Made by a program: the position numbers and the translations under genes. This document shows positions 1 to 11,789 of a stretch of 64,000 bases of DNA, piece after piece. The first letter of the stretch is position 1, and every line of letters begins with the position of its first letter. The notes under the pieces were generated by a model. It had not been told where the DNA came from and searched no databases. It worked only from the letters and a program-made list of their open reading frames with translations. This stretch comes from Wurfbainia villosa (lineage: Eukaryota; Streptophyta; Magnoliopsida; Zingiberales; Zingiberaceae), in the NCBI GenBank assembly GCA_025175895.1, contig CM045991.1, positions 88,647,174 through 88,711,173 on the forward strand. Direction: 5' to 3'.

Positions 1-1672
1 GAATAATATATCACTTGATCATGGTTTAGTGATGTTGAAAGAGTGTATTTCCCCATGTCACTTTTAATGACACATTGTAAGGAATTCTTGAGCTTCAAGA
101 AAGGGTGATCGGTTAGTAATAGTGTACTGTGCAGAGTCGTGAGACTTGCAGAGGTTACGACCACCTAATAGCTCAAGAAGATGAATGGATGATTTAAGCC
201 ACCCAGAGTTACTGGCTTATAGTTGGATTAGGATGCCGGGATCTTCTACCAGATCTTGTCAGAAGACATTGGATTGAGTCATGAGTTTAGAAATGACTCT
301 GTACAAATGTTTAAGAGTTAGAGACCGATAAGCAGATATTGCAGGTCAACTTATTAGAGTCATAAGTCTCCGACCGTTGGATAAAAGGAGCAAGATCGGA
401 GTCATATGCCTTGAGCTATTTTCTGATTATAGAAGACCAACCACAGATTATCAGGATATTCTCGTGGATATCAGCAAAATCAGAACAAAGACTTCGAAGG
501 GATTGTGTGCGTGCAGTGCAGATCACGAAGACACGTGAAGTCAGATTATTTGTTGGATCAGTTCATATGTTGTTATTATGAGCAACCAGTACTGTGGAGG
601 AGGTGTATTTTGAAGACTTAGTTGAAGACTACCAATGGTGTTTCGGGAGAGTGATGCACTATCTCGACAGGAGAGATCAGCACCGAAGATTGGGTTATCT
701 CATCAGCAACAACCTACTACCTCAGGCGTGGTTGGAGTTCCTTGATACTCCCCTTGGCGAGAGATCGACGAGAAGAAGCATCGGCGAAGACATCTTAGAA
801 GATTGGCCGGACAACAGCGATTACCTCGGATGTGATTTGCTTAGTGCGGAGGAGAGAGTATCGATGAGGGTCGTAGCTATTGATTCTCTGATTTGCGGCT
901 CGTAAGATTAAGTGATGAGATTAGACGATCCAAAAAAATCCTCGGGTCATTCGTCATAGAAATGCGACCGCTTTATCGCGGACTGTTGGATCTGATCTTC
1001 TTCTCTTTGGAGAAAGGCGAGACTTGCGAGAGCCTTTGAATCGGATCGACAGATAACGGATTGTTTAGGGTATTACTTTAGTTTACCCTCTGGGTTAATA
1101 TATTGAAAGATACTTGAAGTTTACCGGTATCCTTGTCTAGAACATTTTTAGTTTGGATTAGTAGGGTTCCTATACATCGACTTGTGGGTCGGTGGTATCT
1201 CTACCGTCAGGTGAGATGTGAACCAATATTTAAGAAGTTAAGGGATGCCCTTAGACTTGGATAGACATATCCTTACGGATGGTTGAATTGTTGAGATTAT
1301 GGTATGATTATGTCTCTCATATGTGCGTATAATCCGAGAGCATTCGGATGTAGTTTCGGATGAACTCCTAGCCTTGCCGTGCATAGGCAAGTGGAGTAGG
1401 CAATCGAAATGACTGCGGAAATAGTTCCAGTATCAAAGATCTTATACCGAATGATAATTTGACTGGTATAAGTGTTACTAAACACTATGGGAATTGAAAG
1501 AACGTAAGTTGCGATTATAGGAGATGTTGGAAGGGATATTTATCTATCCTAATATTCCTCCTTGAGAATATCCAGAACTCTTTGTTGAAAGAGAGATGAA
1601 TCTTTGAAATTATGCATCGATTATTGATGATGGAATACGATAGTTGTTGAAAGTGAATATCCTTCGTTGGGG
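1..1672 (+). other. Unrecognised upstream part of the Ty3 remnant
   Basis: No domain could be identified here. By position it should be gag, protease and the front of reverse transcriptase. A 103-codon open frame at 594-905 is rich in charged residues but has no motif I recognise, so I do not call it a gene. The rest is broken in all frames. Confidence 0.4.
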
Positions 1673-2440
1673 ATAGATGATCTGTTTAGATCAGCAAAGG
1701 ACACCTATGTATACTCTAAGGTTGAATTGTGACTGGAGCGTTGATATTGTAGTGACATGGTGTCTTACAATTATCAATGTCGATGTGATGATTAATATAT
1801 ATCATCAGCGTAGAGTAAAGGGGATGCAGGTGTGTAGAGACGACAATTTCATATTTAGTATGAATTTTATTAGTTGTGATTAAGTTGTTAGACTAATTAA
1901 CGATTTAGTCGCCACTGGATTTGAGAATCGTGTATCCTGAACATGATTGGATCCTTTCGTGATTGTTGGAGTTGCGTAACCTGGCTACTATTGATTTTGG
2001 TAGTTGGGAGTTATGACCACCGTAGATGGTGGTTTACCTTGTATGGTGTAGTTATTACTGTAGATGTGGATAGAATGTTTGGCATTACTATACCACGGAC
2101 TTATTTGACAAGGGTGATGATGAAAATCATTTAGTCGAAAGCTCGTGAAACCAGTTTATAGGACTTAGATGGCGGTTAACTTTTACATGAGTATTAGTTA
2201 ATCATTCTGGGGTGGATAAAAAGAATGTACGCAAATGCATCGTTTCAGGGATCGGAGCGATTCCGATGCAGTTGCATGAGACGTATCTTACGCCTACGTC
2301 AGTTAAGAAACTATGAGATAGACTGTCATATACATGACGTGGCTTTAGTAGTTATTATCTGGATTTGTGGATGTATGGAGCAGAAGTGCTCATTGAAGTT
2401 AACAAGCTACTCGGTAACTACTATTGAGTTACTAGAACAT
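1673..2440 (+). pseudogene. Ty3 reverse transcriptase and RNase H remnants
   Basis: At 1673-1729 the translation reads IDDLFRSAKDTYVYSKVEL, which corresponds to the conserved Ty3 reverse transcriptase segment just before the active site (IDDLFDQL-type followed by VYSKIDL). Downstream frames are broken and the catalytic YxDD box is not visible. Around 2330-2370 HDVALVVIIWI and then a LYGAE-like stretch resemble the RNase H region. The RT match is clear and the RNase H match is weaker. Confidence 0.6.
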
Positions 2441-2586
2441 GAACAGTTGCAACAAGGGAGATTGATCGCTATAGTCTTCCATGCATTTATAGCGTGTGCG
2501 GAGTGGATTTTGGACGGTAGATGGATTTCTCTTGTGAGAAGATAATTTCTCGTCTCTAATATGGATATGTGTTCTGGACACGCATC

Positions 2587-3340
2587 CACTCAAAGTTACT
2601 ACAGGAGGCACATCATTTGAGATTTGCTATACATCTTGGTGATACTTGGATGTACCGAGATTTGAGATGTTTACATTGGTGGGAACGGTATGAAGAGAGA
2701 TATAGCAGATTTTGCTGCTCGATGGTTAGTATGCCAGTAAGTGAAGGATAAACATCAGAAACTCGCTGGATTGCTCCAGGAAATTTCGATTCCGGAATAG
2801 AAGTGGGAGCATATCACGATGGATTTCGTTCACGGATTACCTAGTACCCGTAAAGGATGTGGTGCGATTTGGTGACCGTAGATCGACTAACCAAATCAGC
2901 TCACTTTTTGCCTATTCGTGGAACGGACTTGTTGGATCGTCTCGACGAGTTGTATCGATTATCGAGGGTATTTTGAGTACCATATCTGATAGAGATCCAC
3001 AATTTATCTCATGACTTTGGTAGAGTCTGCATCAGACCATGGGCATAGAGCTTCGACTCAGTACAATATTCATTCACAGATGGATAGACAGTCTGAGCGT
3101 ATCATTCAGATCATATTCTGAAAGAGGTTCCAATTCTACCTCAGTCTAATGTGACTTACGAGGAGATTCTAGGGTGGAGCCTGGGTCGTAAGGAGCGATA
3201 GTAGTGGGATGAAGACCATTTGACTCGTAAAGGTTGGATGATAACATCATACCGATGAGGAGGCTATGTGGGAGCTGAAAGATACTATCCGGGCTCGATA
3301 GTCTCATCTGTTCACTTGAGGAAGGTATGTGGTCCTTTTG
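2587..3340 (+). pseudogene. Ty3 integrase remnant
   Basis: The zinc-binding region is recognisable from EAHHLRFAIHLGDTWMYRDL, followed by LHWW (about 2613-2680). The core domain begins with KWEHITMDFVHGLPSTRKG near 2805 and continues with LTKSAHFLPI. A tail of the AMWELKDTIRAR type at about 3260-3300 is typical of the C-terminal end of Ty3 chromovirus polyproteins. Frameshifts and stops break the frame; for example the Trp expected before KWEH is TAG at 2798-2800. Confidence 0.75.
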
Positions 3341-3398
3341 GAAACTTGCTTGAAGTAATTTTTGCATGTTAGTACGAAATTTGGGGACCAAATTTTTA

Positions 3399-3412
3399 TA
3401 AGTGGGGGAGAA
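3399..3412 (+). other. Polypurine tract of the Ty3 element
   Basis: The run AAGTGGGGGAGAA lies immediately before the LTR start TGTAAAAT. This is the expected site for plus-strand DNA priming and fixes the following repeat as a 3' LTR. Confidence 0.7.
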
Positions 3413-5735
3413 TGTAAAATACCAGAAAAAAAATTGGCTAAAGGGATAATATTATGTTGGAGAATATATGGTTTAAGTGGATTTAGGTTTAGCTTATAGG
3501 GTTTTAAACCCAATCCGCTTCAATGTCAAACCCGATCCGCTTCAATGCCAAACCCGATCCGTTTTCCCATTAACGCTAGCCACTTTTTCCTTCCGTTACC
3601 GTTTCACTTCATCGATTAAAAAAAAACGAGCGTTTCTTCCTCTTCCCATTCCCGAACTTGATGCCGATCTCCCTTTCCCCTCCTCGTTCCATCGTCATCT
3701 CCTTCTCATCCGCGTCGCCGATGCTTCTCCCCTCTTTATCAAGCCTTACCGGAGCAGTGAGCCGATCGACATCTCTTCCCCGATCCCTAGTTTCCAATGC
3801 TCTAGCCGCTGAACCGATCCCTCTCGGTTCTTCGCACGTTGCCCTCCCCACCTCACCGTCGCCCCTCGATCTTCCGTGGCCCGCTGCCGCCTCGGCGAAC
3901 CACGCCGCGTTCGCCACCCGCCGCGTCCACGCGCACGGGATCGATGGTCGCTACCTGCGGCCATCGACGCCCAGGTGCGGATCGCCAGCGGCGGTCACGG
4001 CCACAGCGATGTGATCTCATCTGTACCACTTCCTTTGAGATCTCGGCGATCCCTCGCGGGAAAATCGGCGGCTTCTTGCCCGCGTGATGGCCCGACGACA
4101 AAGATGTCACGATTTGTTTGCTTGACTGGAGATTTGATTGCTCCGTGAACAGGAGACGAAGAAGGGCTGCCGGTGGTGATTAGAGAGCCGGTAAGATCGA
4201 TATAACCTATTTTTGTCATATGTGATGGATTTTCTATTGGAAATTTAAGATGTGATTGGAGGGGTATTGTTTGATTCAGGTGTTGAGGGTAATTTAAATA
4301 GGTTATTCTCTATTGGACTCCATTGATTTAGAGAGGATACCATTACTGTGATTCATAGTGGTTATGGAGCTCAGATCAACGAATTTGCCAACTCCTTCAG
4401 CTACCCATCTTGATGTTGAAGGTTGGCAGTGGGTGATGATCCGAGGGAGGTGAGTTTGTATGTTGAATTGATTGGTTGGAATGTAGTTAAGAGGTTTATT
4501 GATTTAAATCTAGTTGTATGTTGTAGGATATTGTGCTTGATAATTGGGAGTGAATTGATTTGCAGTTAATTGAATGAGAATAGATGTGAAGGCTTGATTA
4601 GGTTAAGTAGATAACTAGATCAATCTAGTTGATCGGGATACGAAGTCATGTAGCATTTGATTCAATCACTCGTTGTATAATAGAACTTAATAGTAGTTCA
4701 TGTTGTCTTTCAGGACTTTGATTAATGACAAATGCTTGTATGCGTGGATAGCTAGCGAAGCTATTTAACAGGTGGGTAATTCCTACCATGGTCAGGTAAT
4801 TTAATGCATACAGATTTAGATGCATGATCATCTTATATGATCATGTTACCTTGACTCTATTCTTATTTATCTTGCGCTTGATACTTTACCTTTGGCTATT
4901 AACTCCATTGCTGCTATCATGTTTATTTTACCATGATTAGGAGTTATATATATAGGTGATGTAAGTAACTTAGAATTTGTTTAAGTTAAGTGCAAGTAGT
5001 AAAGTCCGGATGAAACCTGAATGTAAATTGGGCAAAAAGATCATCCGTATGTAGATAATGTCTTGAACCTAGGGTTAATTCTAGTACCCTTAGGTTGCAT
5101 GTTTACTACCGACCATGTATTATGTAAATGGTCAGGTGAATGATATTTAGTGTGTCGCTACGAACCGGTGGTCATAGCTTGATATAATCAGTTTGAGTAC
5201 GACTCTCTACAGGATAGAGAGTGTGTCGATCAGTAAGTACGACTCTCTACAGGATAGAGAGTGCGTCGATCAGATGAGTACGACTCTCTACTGGATAGAG
5301 AGTGCGTCCATCAGTTAAGTATGACTCTCTGCAGGATAGAGAGTGCATCGATTAGATTAGTATGACTCTCTACAGGATAGAGAGTGTTATGATCAGTTGA
5401 GTACGACTCTCTGCAGGATAGAGAGTGCGTTGATCTGGTTAGTATGACTCTCTGTAGAATAAAGAGTCTATGGTGGATGTCTGTATGTGAGACATTGCAT
5501 TCATGTCATTTGCATGCACGCTGGTGACCAGGTCTCCCTTATAGTTGAGAGGGTCAACAGTCATCCTGCCTCCACGGTTACTTATAGGAGGAGTAACCGG
5601 TGTGAGGGCAGAGCATTGTGGTGCTGCACTCTACCACTATAGACGGTGGTAGTTGGATTTGCGTGTCATAGTCCTGCATGTGTGACACTCTACCACTCAT
5701 GGGTAGTGACTGTCGGAGTGGCCAACAGGGGCAGC
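3413..5735 (+). mobile_element. 3' LTR of the Ty3 (Tekay-type) element, truncated
   Basis: Begins TGTAAAATACC right after the polypurine tract. The interval 5480-5735 is homologous in reverse complement to the LTR fragment at 39525-41297 (shared blocks around a GGAGGAGTAA stretch and around CGGAGTGGCCA), which shows that one LTR reaches at least 5735. Its GC-rich segment at about 3640-4090 gives several chance open frames that I do not treat as genes. The expected 3' end (GGGGTGTGACA) is missing; the sequence switches to an inverted copy of its own first half. Confidence 0.7.
5196..5480 (+). repeat. 41-bp hairpin minisatellite, seven units
   Basis: Seven tandem units of 40-41 bp carry GACTCTCT cores starting at 5201, 5241, 5282, 5323, 5364, 5405 and 5446. 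Most contain ACTCTCTA-CAGGA-TAGAGAGT, a perfect 8-bp stem with a 5-base loop. The related LTR at 39525-41297 has a single equivalent (minus strand, around 41030), so the array grew in this copy or its close relatives. The last unit is degenerate. Confidence 0.85.
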
Positions 5736-6266
5736 GACCATTGATCCTGGTGCACGTGACGTGCCGGGGTGGTGGAACGCGAAGTGGTCTGCCCGGGGCC
5801 GGCAGCGACCGCGGAAGATCGAGGGGCGACGGTGAGGTGGGGAGGGAAACACGCGAAGAACTGAGAGGGATCGATTCAGCGGCTAGAGCATTGGAAACTA
5901 GGGATCGGGGAAGAGATGTTGATCGGCTCGCTGCTCCAGTAAGGCTCGATGAAGAGGAGAGAAGCGTTGACAATGCAGATGAGAAGGAGACGACGATGGA
6001 ACGAGGAGGGGAAAGGGAGATCGGGATCGAGTTCGGGTATGGGAAGAGTAACAAACGCTCGTTTTTTTTAATCGGCAAAGTGAAAACTGAAGTGAAACGG
6101 TAACGGAAGGAAAAAGTGGCTAGCGTTAATGGGAAAACGGATCGGGTTTGGCATTGAAGCGGATCGGGTTTAAAACCCTATAAGCTAAACCTAAATCCAC
6201 TTAAACCATATATTCTCCAACATAATATTATCCCTTTAGCTAATTTTTTTTTTCCGATATTTTACA
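5736..6266 (-). mobile_element. Inverted LTR fragment of the same Ty3 family
   Basis: The reverse complement of 6266 back to 5736 matches 3413 to about 3960 almost base for base, including the TGTAAAAT start, the CAAACCCGATCCG stretch and the CGAGCG block. The plus copy has one extra unit of a roughly 28-bp tandem repeat. The fragment starts exactly where the neighbouring copia coding sequence stops (6267), which looks like an insertion edge. The other end is fused to the plus-strand LTR. Confidence 0.8.
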
Positions 6267-6700
6267 CTTTCTTCATAACTGATAGACACCTCATCATTAA
6301 TGAGTAACACGTTGTTCGATTTACTTACGAGAAATCCATATCTCTCAGGAATGTTGCATGTTCTACTATCTCTGCGAAGACGTGGTGTTACAATAGGTTC
6401 AGCTGATGACTCATCACTATGAGTTATCGGTTGTAGTGATTGACCAAGTATCTCATCAATATTTATTGGAGTCTCTTGAACCTCCTCAAGTTCAACGACA
6501 CTTCCACTATTTTCTTGTAAGAGAAACTCTTTCTCTAGAAATACAACATGCCTTGAAACAAACACCTTTTGCTCCACAGGATGATAGAATTGGTAACCCT
6601 TCGTTTTCTTAGGGTATCCAATAAATAGACATTTATCAGACTTAACATCCAATTTGTTTGATACAGTCCGCTTCACATAAGCAGGACAACCTCATATCTT
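6267..6700 (-). pseudogene. Copia pol linker between integrase and reverse transcriptase
   Basis: Translation shows KCLFIGYPKKTKGYQFYHP, then a KVFVSRHVVFLEKEF stretch and an acidic tail ending RYGFLVSKSNNVLL. This is the conserved segment between the integrase and reverse transcriptase domains of copia polyproteins. The frame runs straight into the Ty3 LTR at 6266, so the last residues of the open frame are foreign. The A2 copy shows the normal continuation into reverse transcriptase. Confidence 0.8.
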
Positions 6701-7396
6701 TAAGTAAGACAAATGAGGTTTCTTACTATTCCATATCTCATATGAAGTAGTAAAGACTACCTTAGTCGGGACTCTGTTTAGTAAGTAGATAGTTGTCTGA
6801 AGTGCATAGCCCCAAAAGGACTTGGAAAGATTCGTATGATTCATCATCGACCTAACTATGTCCAACAAGGTTTGGTTTCACCTCTCAGATACACCATTAT
6901 GCTGTGGTGTATACGACAGAGTCCATTGAGACAATATACCATTGCCCCTTAGATAATCCAGAAACTCTTGACTCAAGTATTCACCACCTCGATCAGATCG
7001 AAGTATTTTAATAATTTTGCCAAGTTGTTTCTCTACTTCATTTTTGAATTCTTCTAACTTTTCAAAGGCTTCAGACTTGTGTTTCATCAAGAACACATAC
7101 CCAAATCATGAGTGATCATCGATAAAGGTAATGAAGTAGCTATAGCCTCCTAGAGCATGAGTTGACATAGGTCCGCATACATCAGTATGTATTAAACCAA
7201 GCAACTCTCCCACCGGTTCAACTTTTCTAGTAAAAGGTAACTTAGTCATCTTATCTTTTAAGCATGATTTGCATGTATCGAATGAATCAAATTCAAATGG
7301 TTCCAGAATTCCACATCGGTGTAATTCGGACATGCGTTTCTTGCTTACATGGCCAAGACGACAATGTCACATGTAGAAAGCTAATTGATTATCTTT
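6701..7396 (-). pseudogene. Copia integrase (A1), broken
   Basis: Contains the pre-integrase and zinc-binding part (MSELHRCGILEPFEFDSFDT, then CKSCLKDKMTKLPF) and core pieces such as LLGLIHTDVCGPM, IKILRSDRGGEYLSQEF and YTPQHNGVSER. The acidic positions D (HTDV) and D (RSDRGGE) of the DDE triad are visible. Stops and frame changes near 7100 and 6880 break the domain into separate frames. Confidence 0.8.
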
Positions 7397-8149
7397 TCAA
7401 GCACACTTGTTGCTCGCTTTGATATTGAAAATGTCACTGGATACGTCTAACGTATATATACCATTGTATAAAGTTTCAGTCCCATAAAGAACGTCATTCA
7501 AAGTTATGTAACAACAATTATTACTAAAAGTCAAATAGTATCCATTTCTATTTAAGCAGGAAATAGAAACAATGTTATTTATTAACGAAAGAATATAATA
7601 GCAATTGTCTAGTTCCAAGACAAGTCCTGTAGGAAGCTTCAACAAATATGTTCCAATGGCGACTGCAACAACCTTTGCTCCATTGTCAACTCGCAAATTT
7701 GATTCTCTCTTGATGAGTCTTCTTCTATTCCTTAGCCCATGTATGTCATTACATATATGTGAGTCACACCCAGTATCCAATACCCAAGTGTCTAAAGAAA
7801 TATAATGACAATCAATAACGAAGATACCTGAAGAGGATGGGGCATCAGATGTCTTCTTCTTCTTCATAGGCTCAAGATAAATCTTGCAGTTTCTTCGCCA
7901 ATGACCCTCCTTGCCACAATGATGGCAAGTGCCCTTTTGAGTTAGTTCTGCCTTCTTAGCCTTCTTCTTCCCCTTATGTTGTTCCTTTGATTTCCTCTTA
8001 GAACCTTTCTTTGAGGAATCAACTAACAACACCGTCTTATCCTCATGCTTCACAGAAGACTCCACAGTCTTCATCATGTTGAGGAGTTCAGGAATGATGG
8101 ATTCTTCAAGAATGATGGATTCAAGTTTGTTCATCCGGTAGTTCATCAC
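7397..8149 (-). pseudogene. Copia gag C-terminus, zinc knuckle and protease (A1)
   Basis: A 250-codon open frame. Residues about 75-88 form a complete CCHC knuckle (CHHCGKEGHWRRNC), preceded by a lysine-rich stretch. Residues about 122-134 read WVLDTGCDSHIC, the aspartic protease active site (DTG). The remainder resembles the region between protease and integrase. The knuckle would bind RNA and the protease would cut the polyprotein. The frame is open, but upstream gag is out of frame, so the copy is not functional. Confidence 0.85.
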
Positions 8150-8655
8150 AAACTATAACTCTCTTGGACAAACAATGTAGAATTAAGTCAATACTTAATT
8201 CATAATCCTTCACAAACCTGAGTGTAGCTAATCGCTCGATGTACCCATTTATCTTTAGCACAAATTGCACCACAGATGAACCTTCTTGCATTTAAAGGTG
8301 AAGAGGAGCTTGGAGACTTCGAACCTTTCAGATCTCGCATGCTCATCAAACAACTCATGAAGATGAAAGACTGATATTATTATCCAAATGCTTATGTTGC
8401 TTCTGAAGCTCGGGTACCATCTTGACTAGTATGATGCAACTCGCTAGTTCAGAATTAGTCACATATTTCTGATAGGCCAACAATTGATCCGGAGTTACAT
8501 CATCCTTAGGAAGGTCAGGAAGAGGCTCTTCGAGGACATACGCAAGTTTTTCTGCCTTGAGAACAATTCTTAGGTTTCTAAGTCAGTCCAAGAAGTTCGG
8601 CCCAGTCAACTTATTTGAATCCAAAATAGAGCGCAAGTTTAAAGACGTCATAATC
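8150..8655 (-). pseudogene. Copia gag N-terminal part (A1), frameshifted
   Basis: In scattered minus-strand frames one reads LNLRSILDSNKL, then NFLDWLRNLRI and ending near LAYVLEEPLPDLP, a typical copia gag beginning. The start lies near 8651, where the sequence matches the intact-looking starts at 58768 and (plus strand) 16137. Frameshifts at several places separate it from the zinc-knuckle frame. Confidence 0.65.
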
Positions 8656-9797
8656 AAGCGATTAACCTAAAATTACAAATCGAGTATATATGAGAAAGAT
8701 GATTTAAAATGTATCAACATACATTTATAAATCTCATTCATTTTTCAATTCAAAACCCTTAAAATCAATTCAAAGATCAGGTCCATCTCCGAATGAGTTG
8801 ATATCCAACATAGATAAGAACAACCTTGGAGAGAGTCCAACAAGTCGCTCATAGCTACGATGGTAGGTATCAAATATACCAATTACATATCACGATATGT
8901 AATTATCACATGTGCTATCAACTAATTGAATATTCACACAAACATTGGATTGTTAACACATTAACAAGTGTGCATCATATGCACAGTACCCAACTTCACC
9001 TCCCTTCACATCGACCTTGGAGAAAGTCCAACAAGCCGATGCTCTAAGTTAAAGCTGACCCATTAATCGAGAAATAGTTTTAATATGGTTAGAGCACATT
9101 CAATCGTTTAGTCATGCTTGGAGAGATTGACCTTTGACTCATATCATATTAGTATTAAACTATTTCAATGGTTTGAATATGTTCAGGTTCGAGCCGGGCT
9201 TCGAGAGAGTCCAACAACCCAAACAAAAAACAGAACTCCGATTCTAACCATATTAATAGAAGGTGTAGGCTTTAATATTGTGTAAGAGTTTTGAGGTCTC
9301 ATCCTCCTTTTCATGCAAATAACTATTATCTACATGACATTGCACACATGACATACATATGTACAACTAATGCATCTACATGTCACGACACACATAGTAT
9401 AATGATATATATCTAATGCAATTACATGACATACAATTATGACATGTTCAAGTAATTTTCAAATTGTCATAATTAATTTTGAAAATAAAATATGTTTGTG
9501 ATTTGTTTCTCAAATCAAATCTCATTGATTAAATTAGGAAACAAATTTTCAAATCTAATCACATATTTTATTTATGAAAAATATTAATTAAGGAAATTCA
9601 AATTTAATTCAAGAAACAAATTTCCTAAATTCTAATTTCTTAATCACATCATGAAATTCCTAATTTGAATTTCTTAACTAATTTAAATTTTTATAATTTT
9701 TCTAAACTTTCCAAAAGTAGAAAATTTTCAAAATTACAATTACGACAAAACATTCATCGCAAAAATAATTTTACGATTATGTCGGAACACAGCTGCA
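8656..9797 (-). other. Copia A1 5' leader with repeated hairpins
   Basis: Noncoding leader between primer site and gag. Read on the plus strand it contains TTGGAGAGAGTCCAA at 8826-8840, TTGGAGAAAGTCCAA at 9017-9031, a decayed unit at about 9118 and TTCGAGAGAGTCCAA at 9200-9214. On the element's own strand each is TTGGA-CTCTC-TCCAA, a 5-bp stem with a 5-base loop. The end next to the LTR (9400-9790) is very A/T-rich. No ORF of note. Confidence 0.75.
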
Positions 9798-9808
9798 CTC
9801 TGATACCA
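9798..9808 (-). other. tRNA-Met primer binding site (A1)
   Basis: The plus strand reads CTCTGATACCA; the reverse complement TGGTATCAGAG matches the 3' end of initiator tRNA-Met, the usual copia primer. It lies one base from the LTR edge and so identifies 9810-11789 as the 5' LTR of a minus-strand element. Confidence 0.85.
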
Positions 9809-9809
9809 C

Positions 9810-11789
9810 TGTTGGATTTCCGAGGTACCGACGTGGGCGTGTGTTCGAACATGTTTCGTAAACATGCACAGTGGAAGCAAATAAAAACGGTGATAAACTA
9901 TTTTATTACATCACACACACCACACGCATGGAGGATACAACAATGTAGACATAATCGTATATTTAAAATTTTGTAATAAGAAAATTACACTAGGTATACC
10001 TAACGAATAACATGTAGCGGAAAGGGCATCAACCTTAGCGACCCTCGCAAGTTTCGCCTCTATCCGAGTCCACGTTGAGTATCGTCGGGATAGCTTCTCA
10101 AGCTACAAGCCCCGCCTTGACAAGAGATACTAGTCTCGCGTCGAAAATGTTGTGATCGAGAGATGATCACAAAAACAAGTTCCACGAACTTGTTTCCTCC
10201 CGCCAATCAAATTGGTATGTAAGGTGGCCGACACCGAGTGGGGAGGATGGTCGACGGTTGGAGTTGGTCGGCAGCTGGAGGAGAAGGGCGGCCAAGCTTG
10301 GGCGGCGACAACACCTAGGGTGAGCGACGCATAAGAGTGGAAGAGAGGAAGGTGGCTAGGGTTTCACAAACTCTAATTTTTCCACGAAATTTGTCTCAAC
10401 CCTTTTATTTATAAAGAACGTGTTTCTTGACCATCAAGAAACCCTCTCTCAACGGTTATCGGTTCACAATCAAAACTTGTTAACCCGCTCCATTAATTTA
10501 AGTAAAAATAAACCAAACCATGTTGGTCTATTTTAAATTAAAATAAACCAAATCAGTTTTGGTTTATTCGTTTAAAATAAATCAAACCCCTTTGATTTAT
10601 TTTCCACCATTAGATTAGAACCAAACCAATTTTGTTCATCCATCATGTCTTCAAAAGACTCGACTTATCCATGCTTCCAATGTGACTAAAATAATTTCAT
10701 GCTCGCTCCTTGTTTGGTCCAACCAAACCAAGTCTCTCTCGATCTGAGAATCTCATTCTCATGCCCGTTTTAAATTCTTCGGGTAATACTCGTAGTATGT
10801 GTGACCAAATAGATTTTCGATTTATGTTGGTCATTTATAATTAACCATTAATTATAGAACGATCATGAGTGACACCTAGTAGTATATCATGATCTCCAAT
10901 TAATCAAAAAATCAACGGTTGACTCCAGAATAACTTCTGAAACCTTTCAGCAACTACAGTGAGTCGTGCCCCGTTCCCTTCACTCATCTTATATCCACTT
11001 GGTTCAGGACATGGTCTATGTGTCAGTCTCCACTAGGCTGACTACATTACACCTAACCCAAGTATTATTTCCTCGTCTCGTGGATTCTAGTTACTGTACA
11101 TGTATCCAAGAGTACCATACTCTAAACATGTAATGCTTTAGCCAAAGACTTTAGTAACAATCTGACGAGTGGTCACAGGGTATACATCTCCTCGCAAGGA
11201 TTGATGAATCCTTTATAGGTTATTTAAACACCTTCGGGTAATTCGACTTATACCAAATCATCTTGGATCCACATCTCCTTGGAGATGCTTGCTCAAGATG
11301 TCAAAGCATAAGTCTTCATGACCAAGATGACTTGAATACCGCAAGTCGAAGGAATATCGCACTTAAGTTGCAGTAAGAACTTCATTGACATATATGTATA
11401 TGTAGAGAACCATATGAAGTCTTACAACTGATCACTCTAATTAACTAGTTACCATAACTAGCATCCATGATTAACTCAAGACATCTCAATGTCTCTAGCC
11501 AGTGAGAAATAGTTGCTTGGATAAATCAAAGAGTATAACTCGTGCTAGTCTGAACAGAATTGATGGTGCCCGAATGCATCACAATTACACATGTAGAGAT
11601 ACTCACTAGTTGTGATCCAATCACAAATTCTCTCATGCTGTGAATTGTACTGTAGACATTCAGTAAATGAGTTTAAGATCCAATCAAATACATGAAAACA
11701 TATACACTCAATAGTGAATCTTCATTTATCAAATAAATAGTACAACCATAAGGCGATTGCCTTAGGACACCTCTCATATATAACTAACA
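9810..11789 (-). mobile_element. 5' LTR of copia A1
   Basis: On the plus strand it starts TGTTGGATTTCC and ends AACTAACA (TG/CA ends). It is homologous along its length to the A2 3' LTR at 43358-45568 and to the truncated LTR at 59953-60928. A TATA box (TATAAATA on the minus strand) lies near 10405-10414. No target duplication can be shown because the other end of the element is lost. Confidence 0.85.
10405..10414 (-). promoter_or_regulatory. LTR TATA box (A1)
   Basis: The minus strand reads CTTTATAAATAAAAGG, a good plant TATA box. The A2 5' LTR has the equivalent CTATAAATAA near 60784-60793. Transcription would run leftward into the leader and gag. Confidence 0.55.

Larger units (their letters stand above)
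1..3412 (+). mobile_element. Decayed Ty3 chromovirus (Tekay/Del-type) internal region
   Basis: Recognisable pol pieces occur in the usual Ty3 order on the plus strand: reverse transcriptase near 1673, RNase H near 2330, the zinc-binding and core integrase from about 2587, and the C-terminal tail near 3258-3330. A purine tract and an LTR follow. All parts carry several stops and frameshifts, so the copy is dead. The order pol-integrase-chromodomain-type tail, together with the related LTR at 39525-41297 ending GGGGTGTGACA, suggests the Tekay/Del lineage. The left end lies outside the window. Confidence 0.75.
6267..11789 (-). mobile_element. Copia element A1 (Angela-like, tentative), 3'-truncated
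   Basis: In minus-strand order: 5' LTR (11789-9810), tRNA-Met primer site, a leader of about 1.1 kb, gag, protease, integrase and the linker before reverse transcriptase. The element then stops at 6267 against the inverted Ty3 LTR, so reverse transcriptase, RNase H and the 3' LTR are absent. The LTR is about 1.98 kb, long for copia and in keeping with Angela-type elements. The same family recurs as A2 (43358-60928) and as a leader fragment (15435-16229). Confidence 0.85.

Noticed and set aside
594..905. 103-codon frame that might be a small gene
   Set aside because: No recognisable domain, no promoter or neighbours of its own, and it is set in decayed Ty3 sequence. Kept only as an unassigned note.
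3477..4219. Several overlapping GC-rich open frames on both strands (up to 118 codons)
   Set aside because: They lie in the LTR, overlap each other in many frames, have no domain, and the inverted copy at 5578-6103 breaks them differently. Compositional chance.
5196..5480. Regular repeat array resembling a CRISPR at first glance
   Set aside because: Units are contiguous 41-bp tandem repeats without unique spacers, in a plant LTR.
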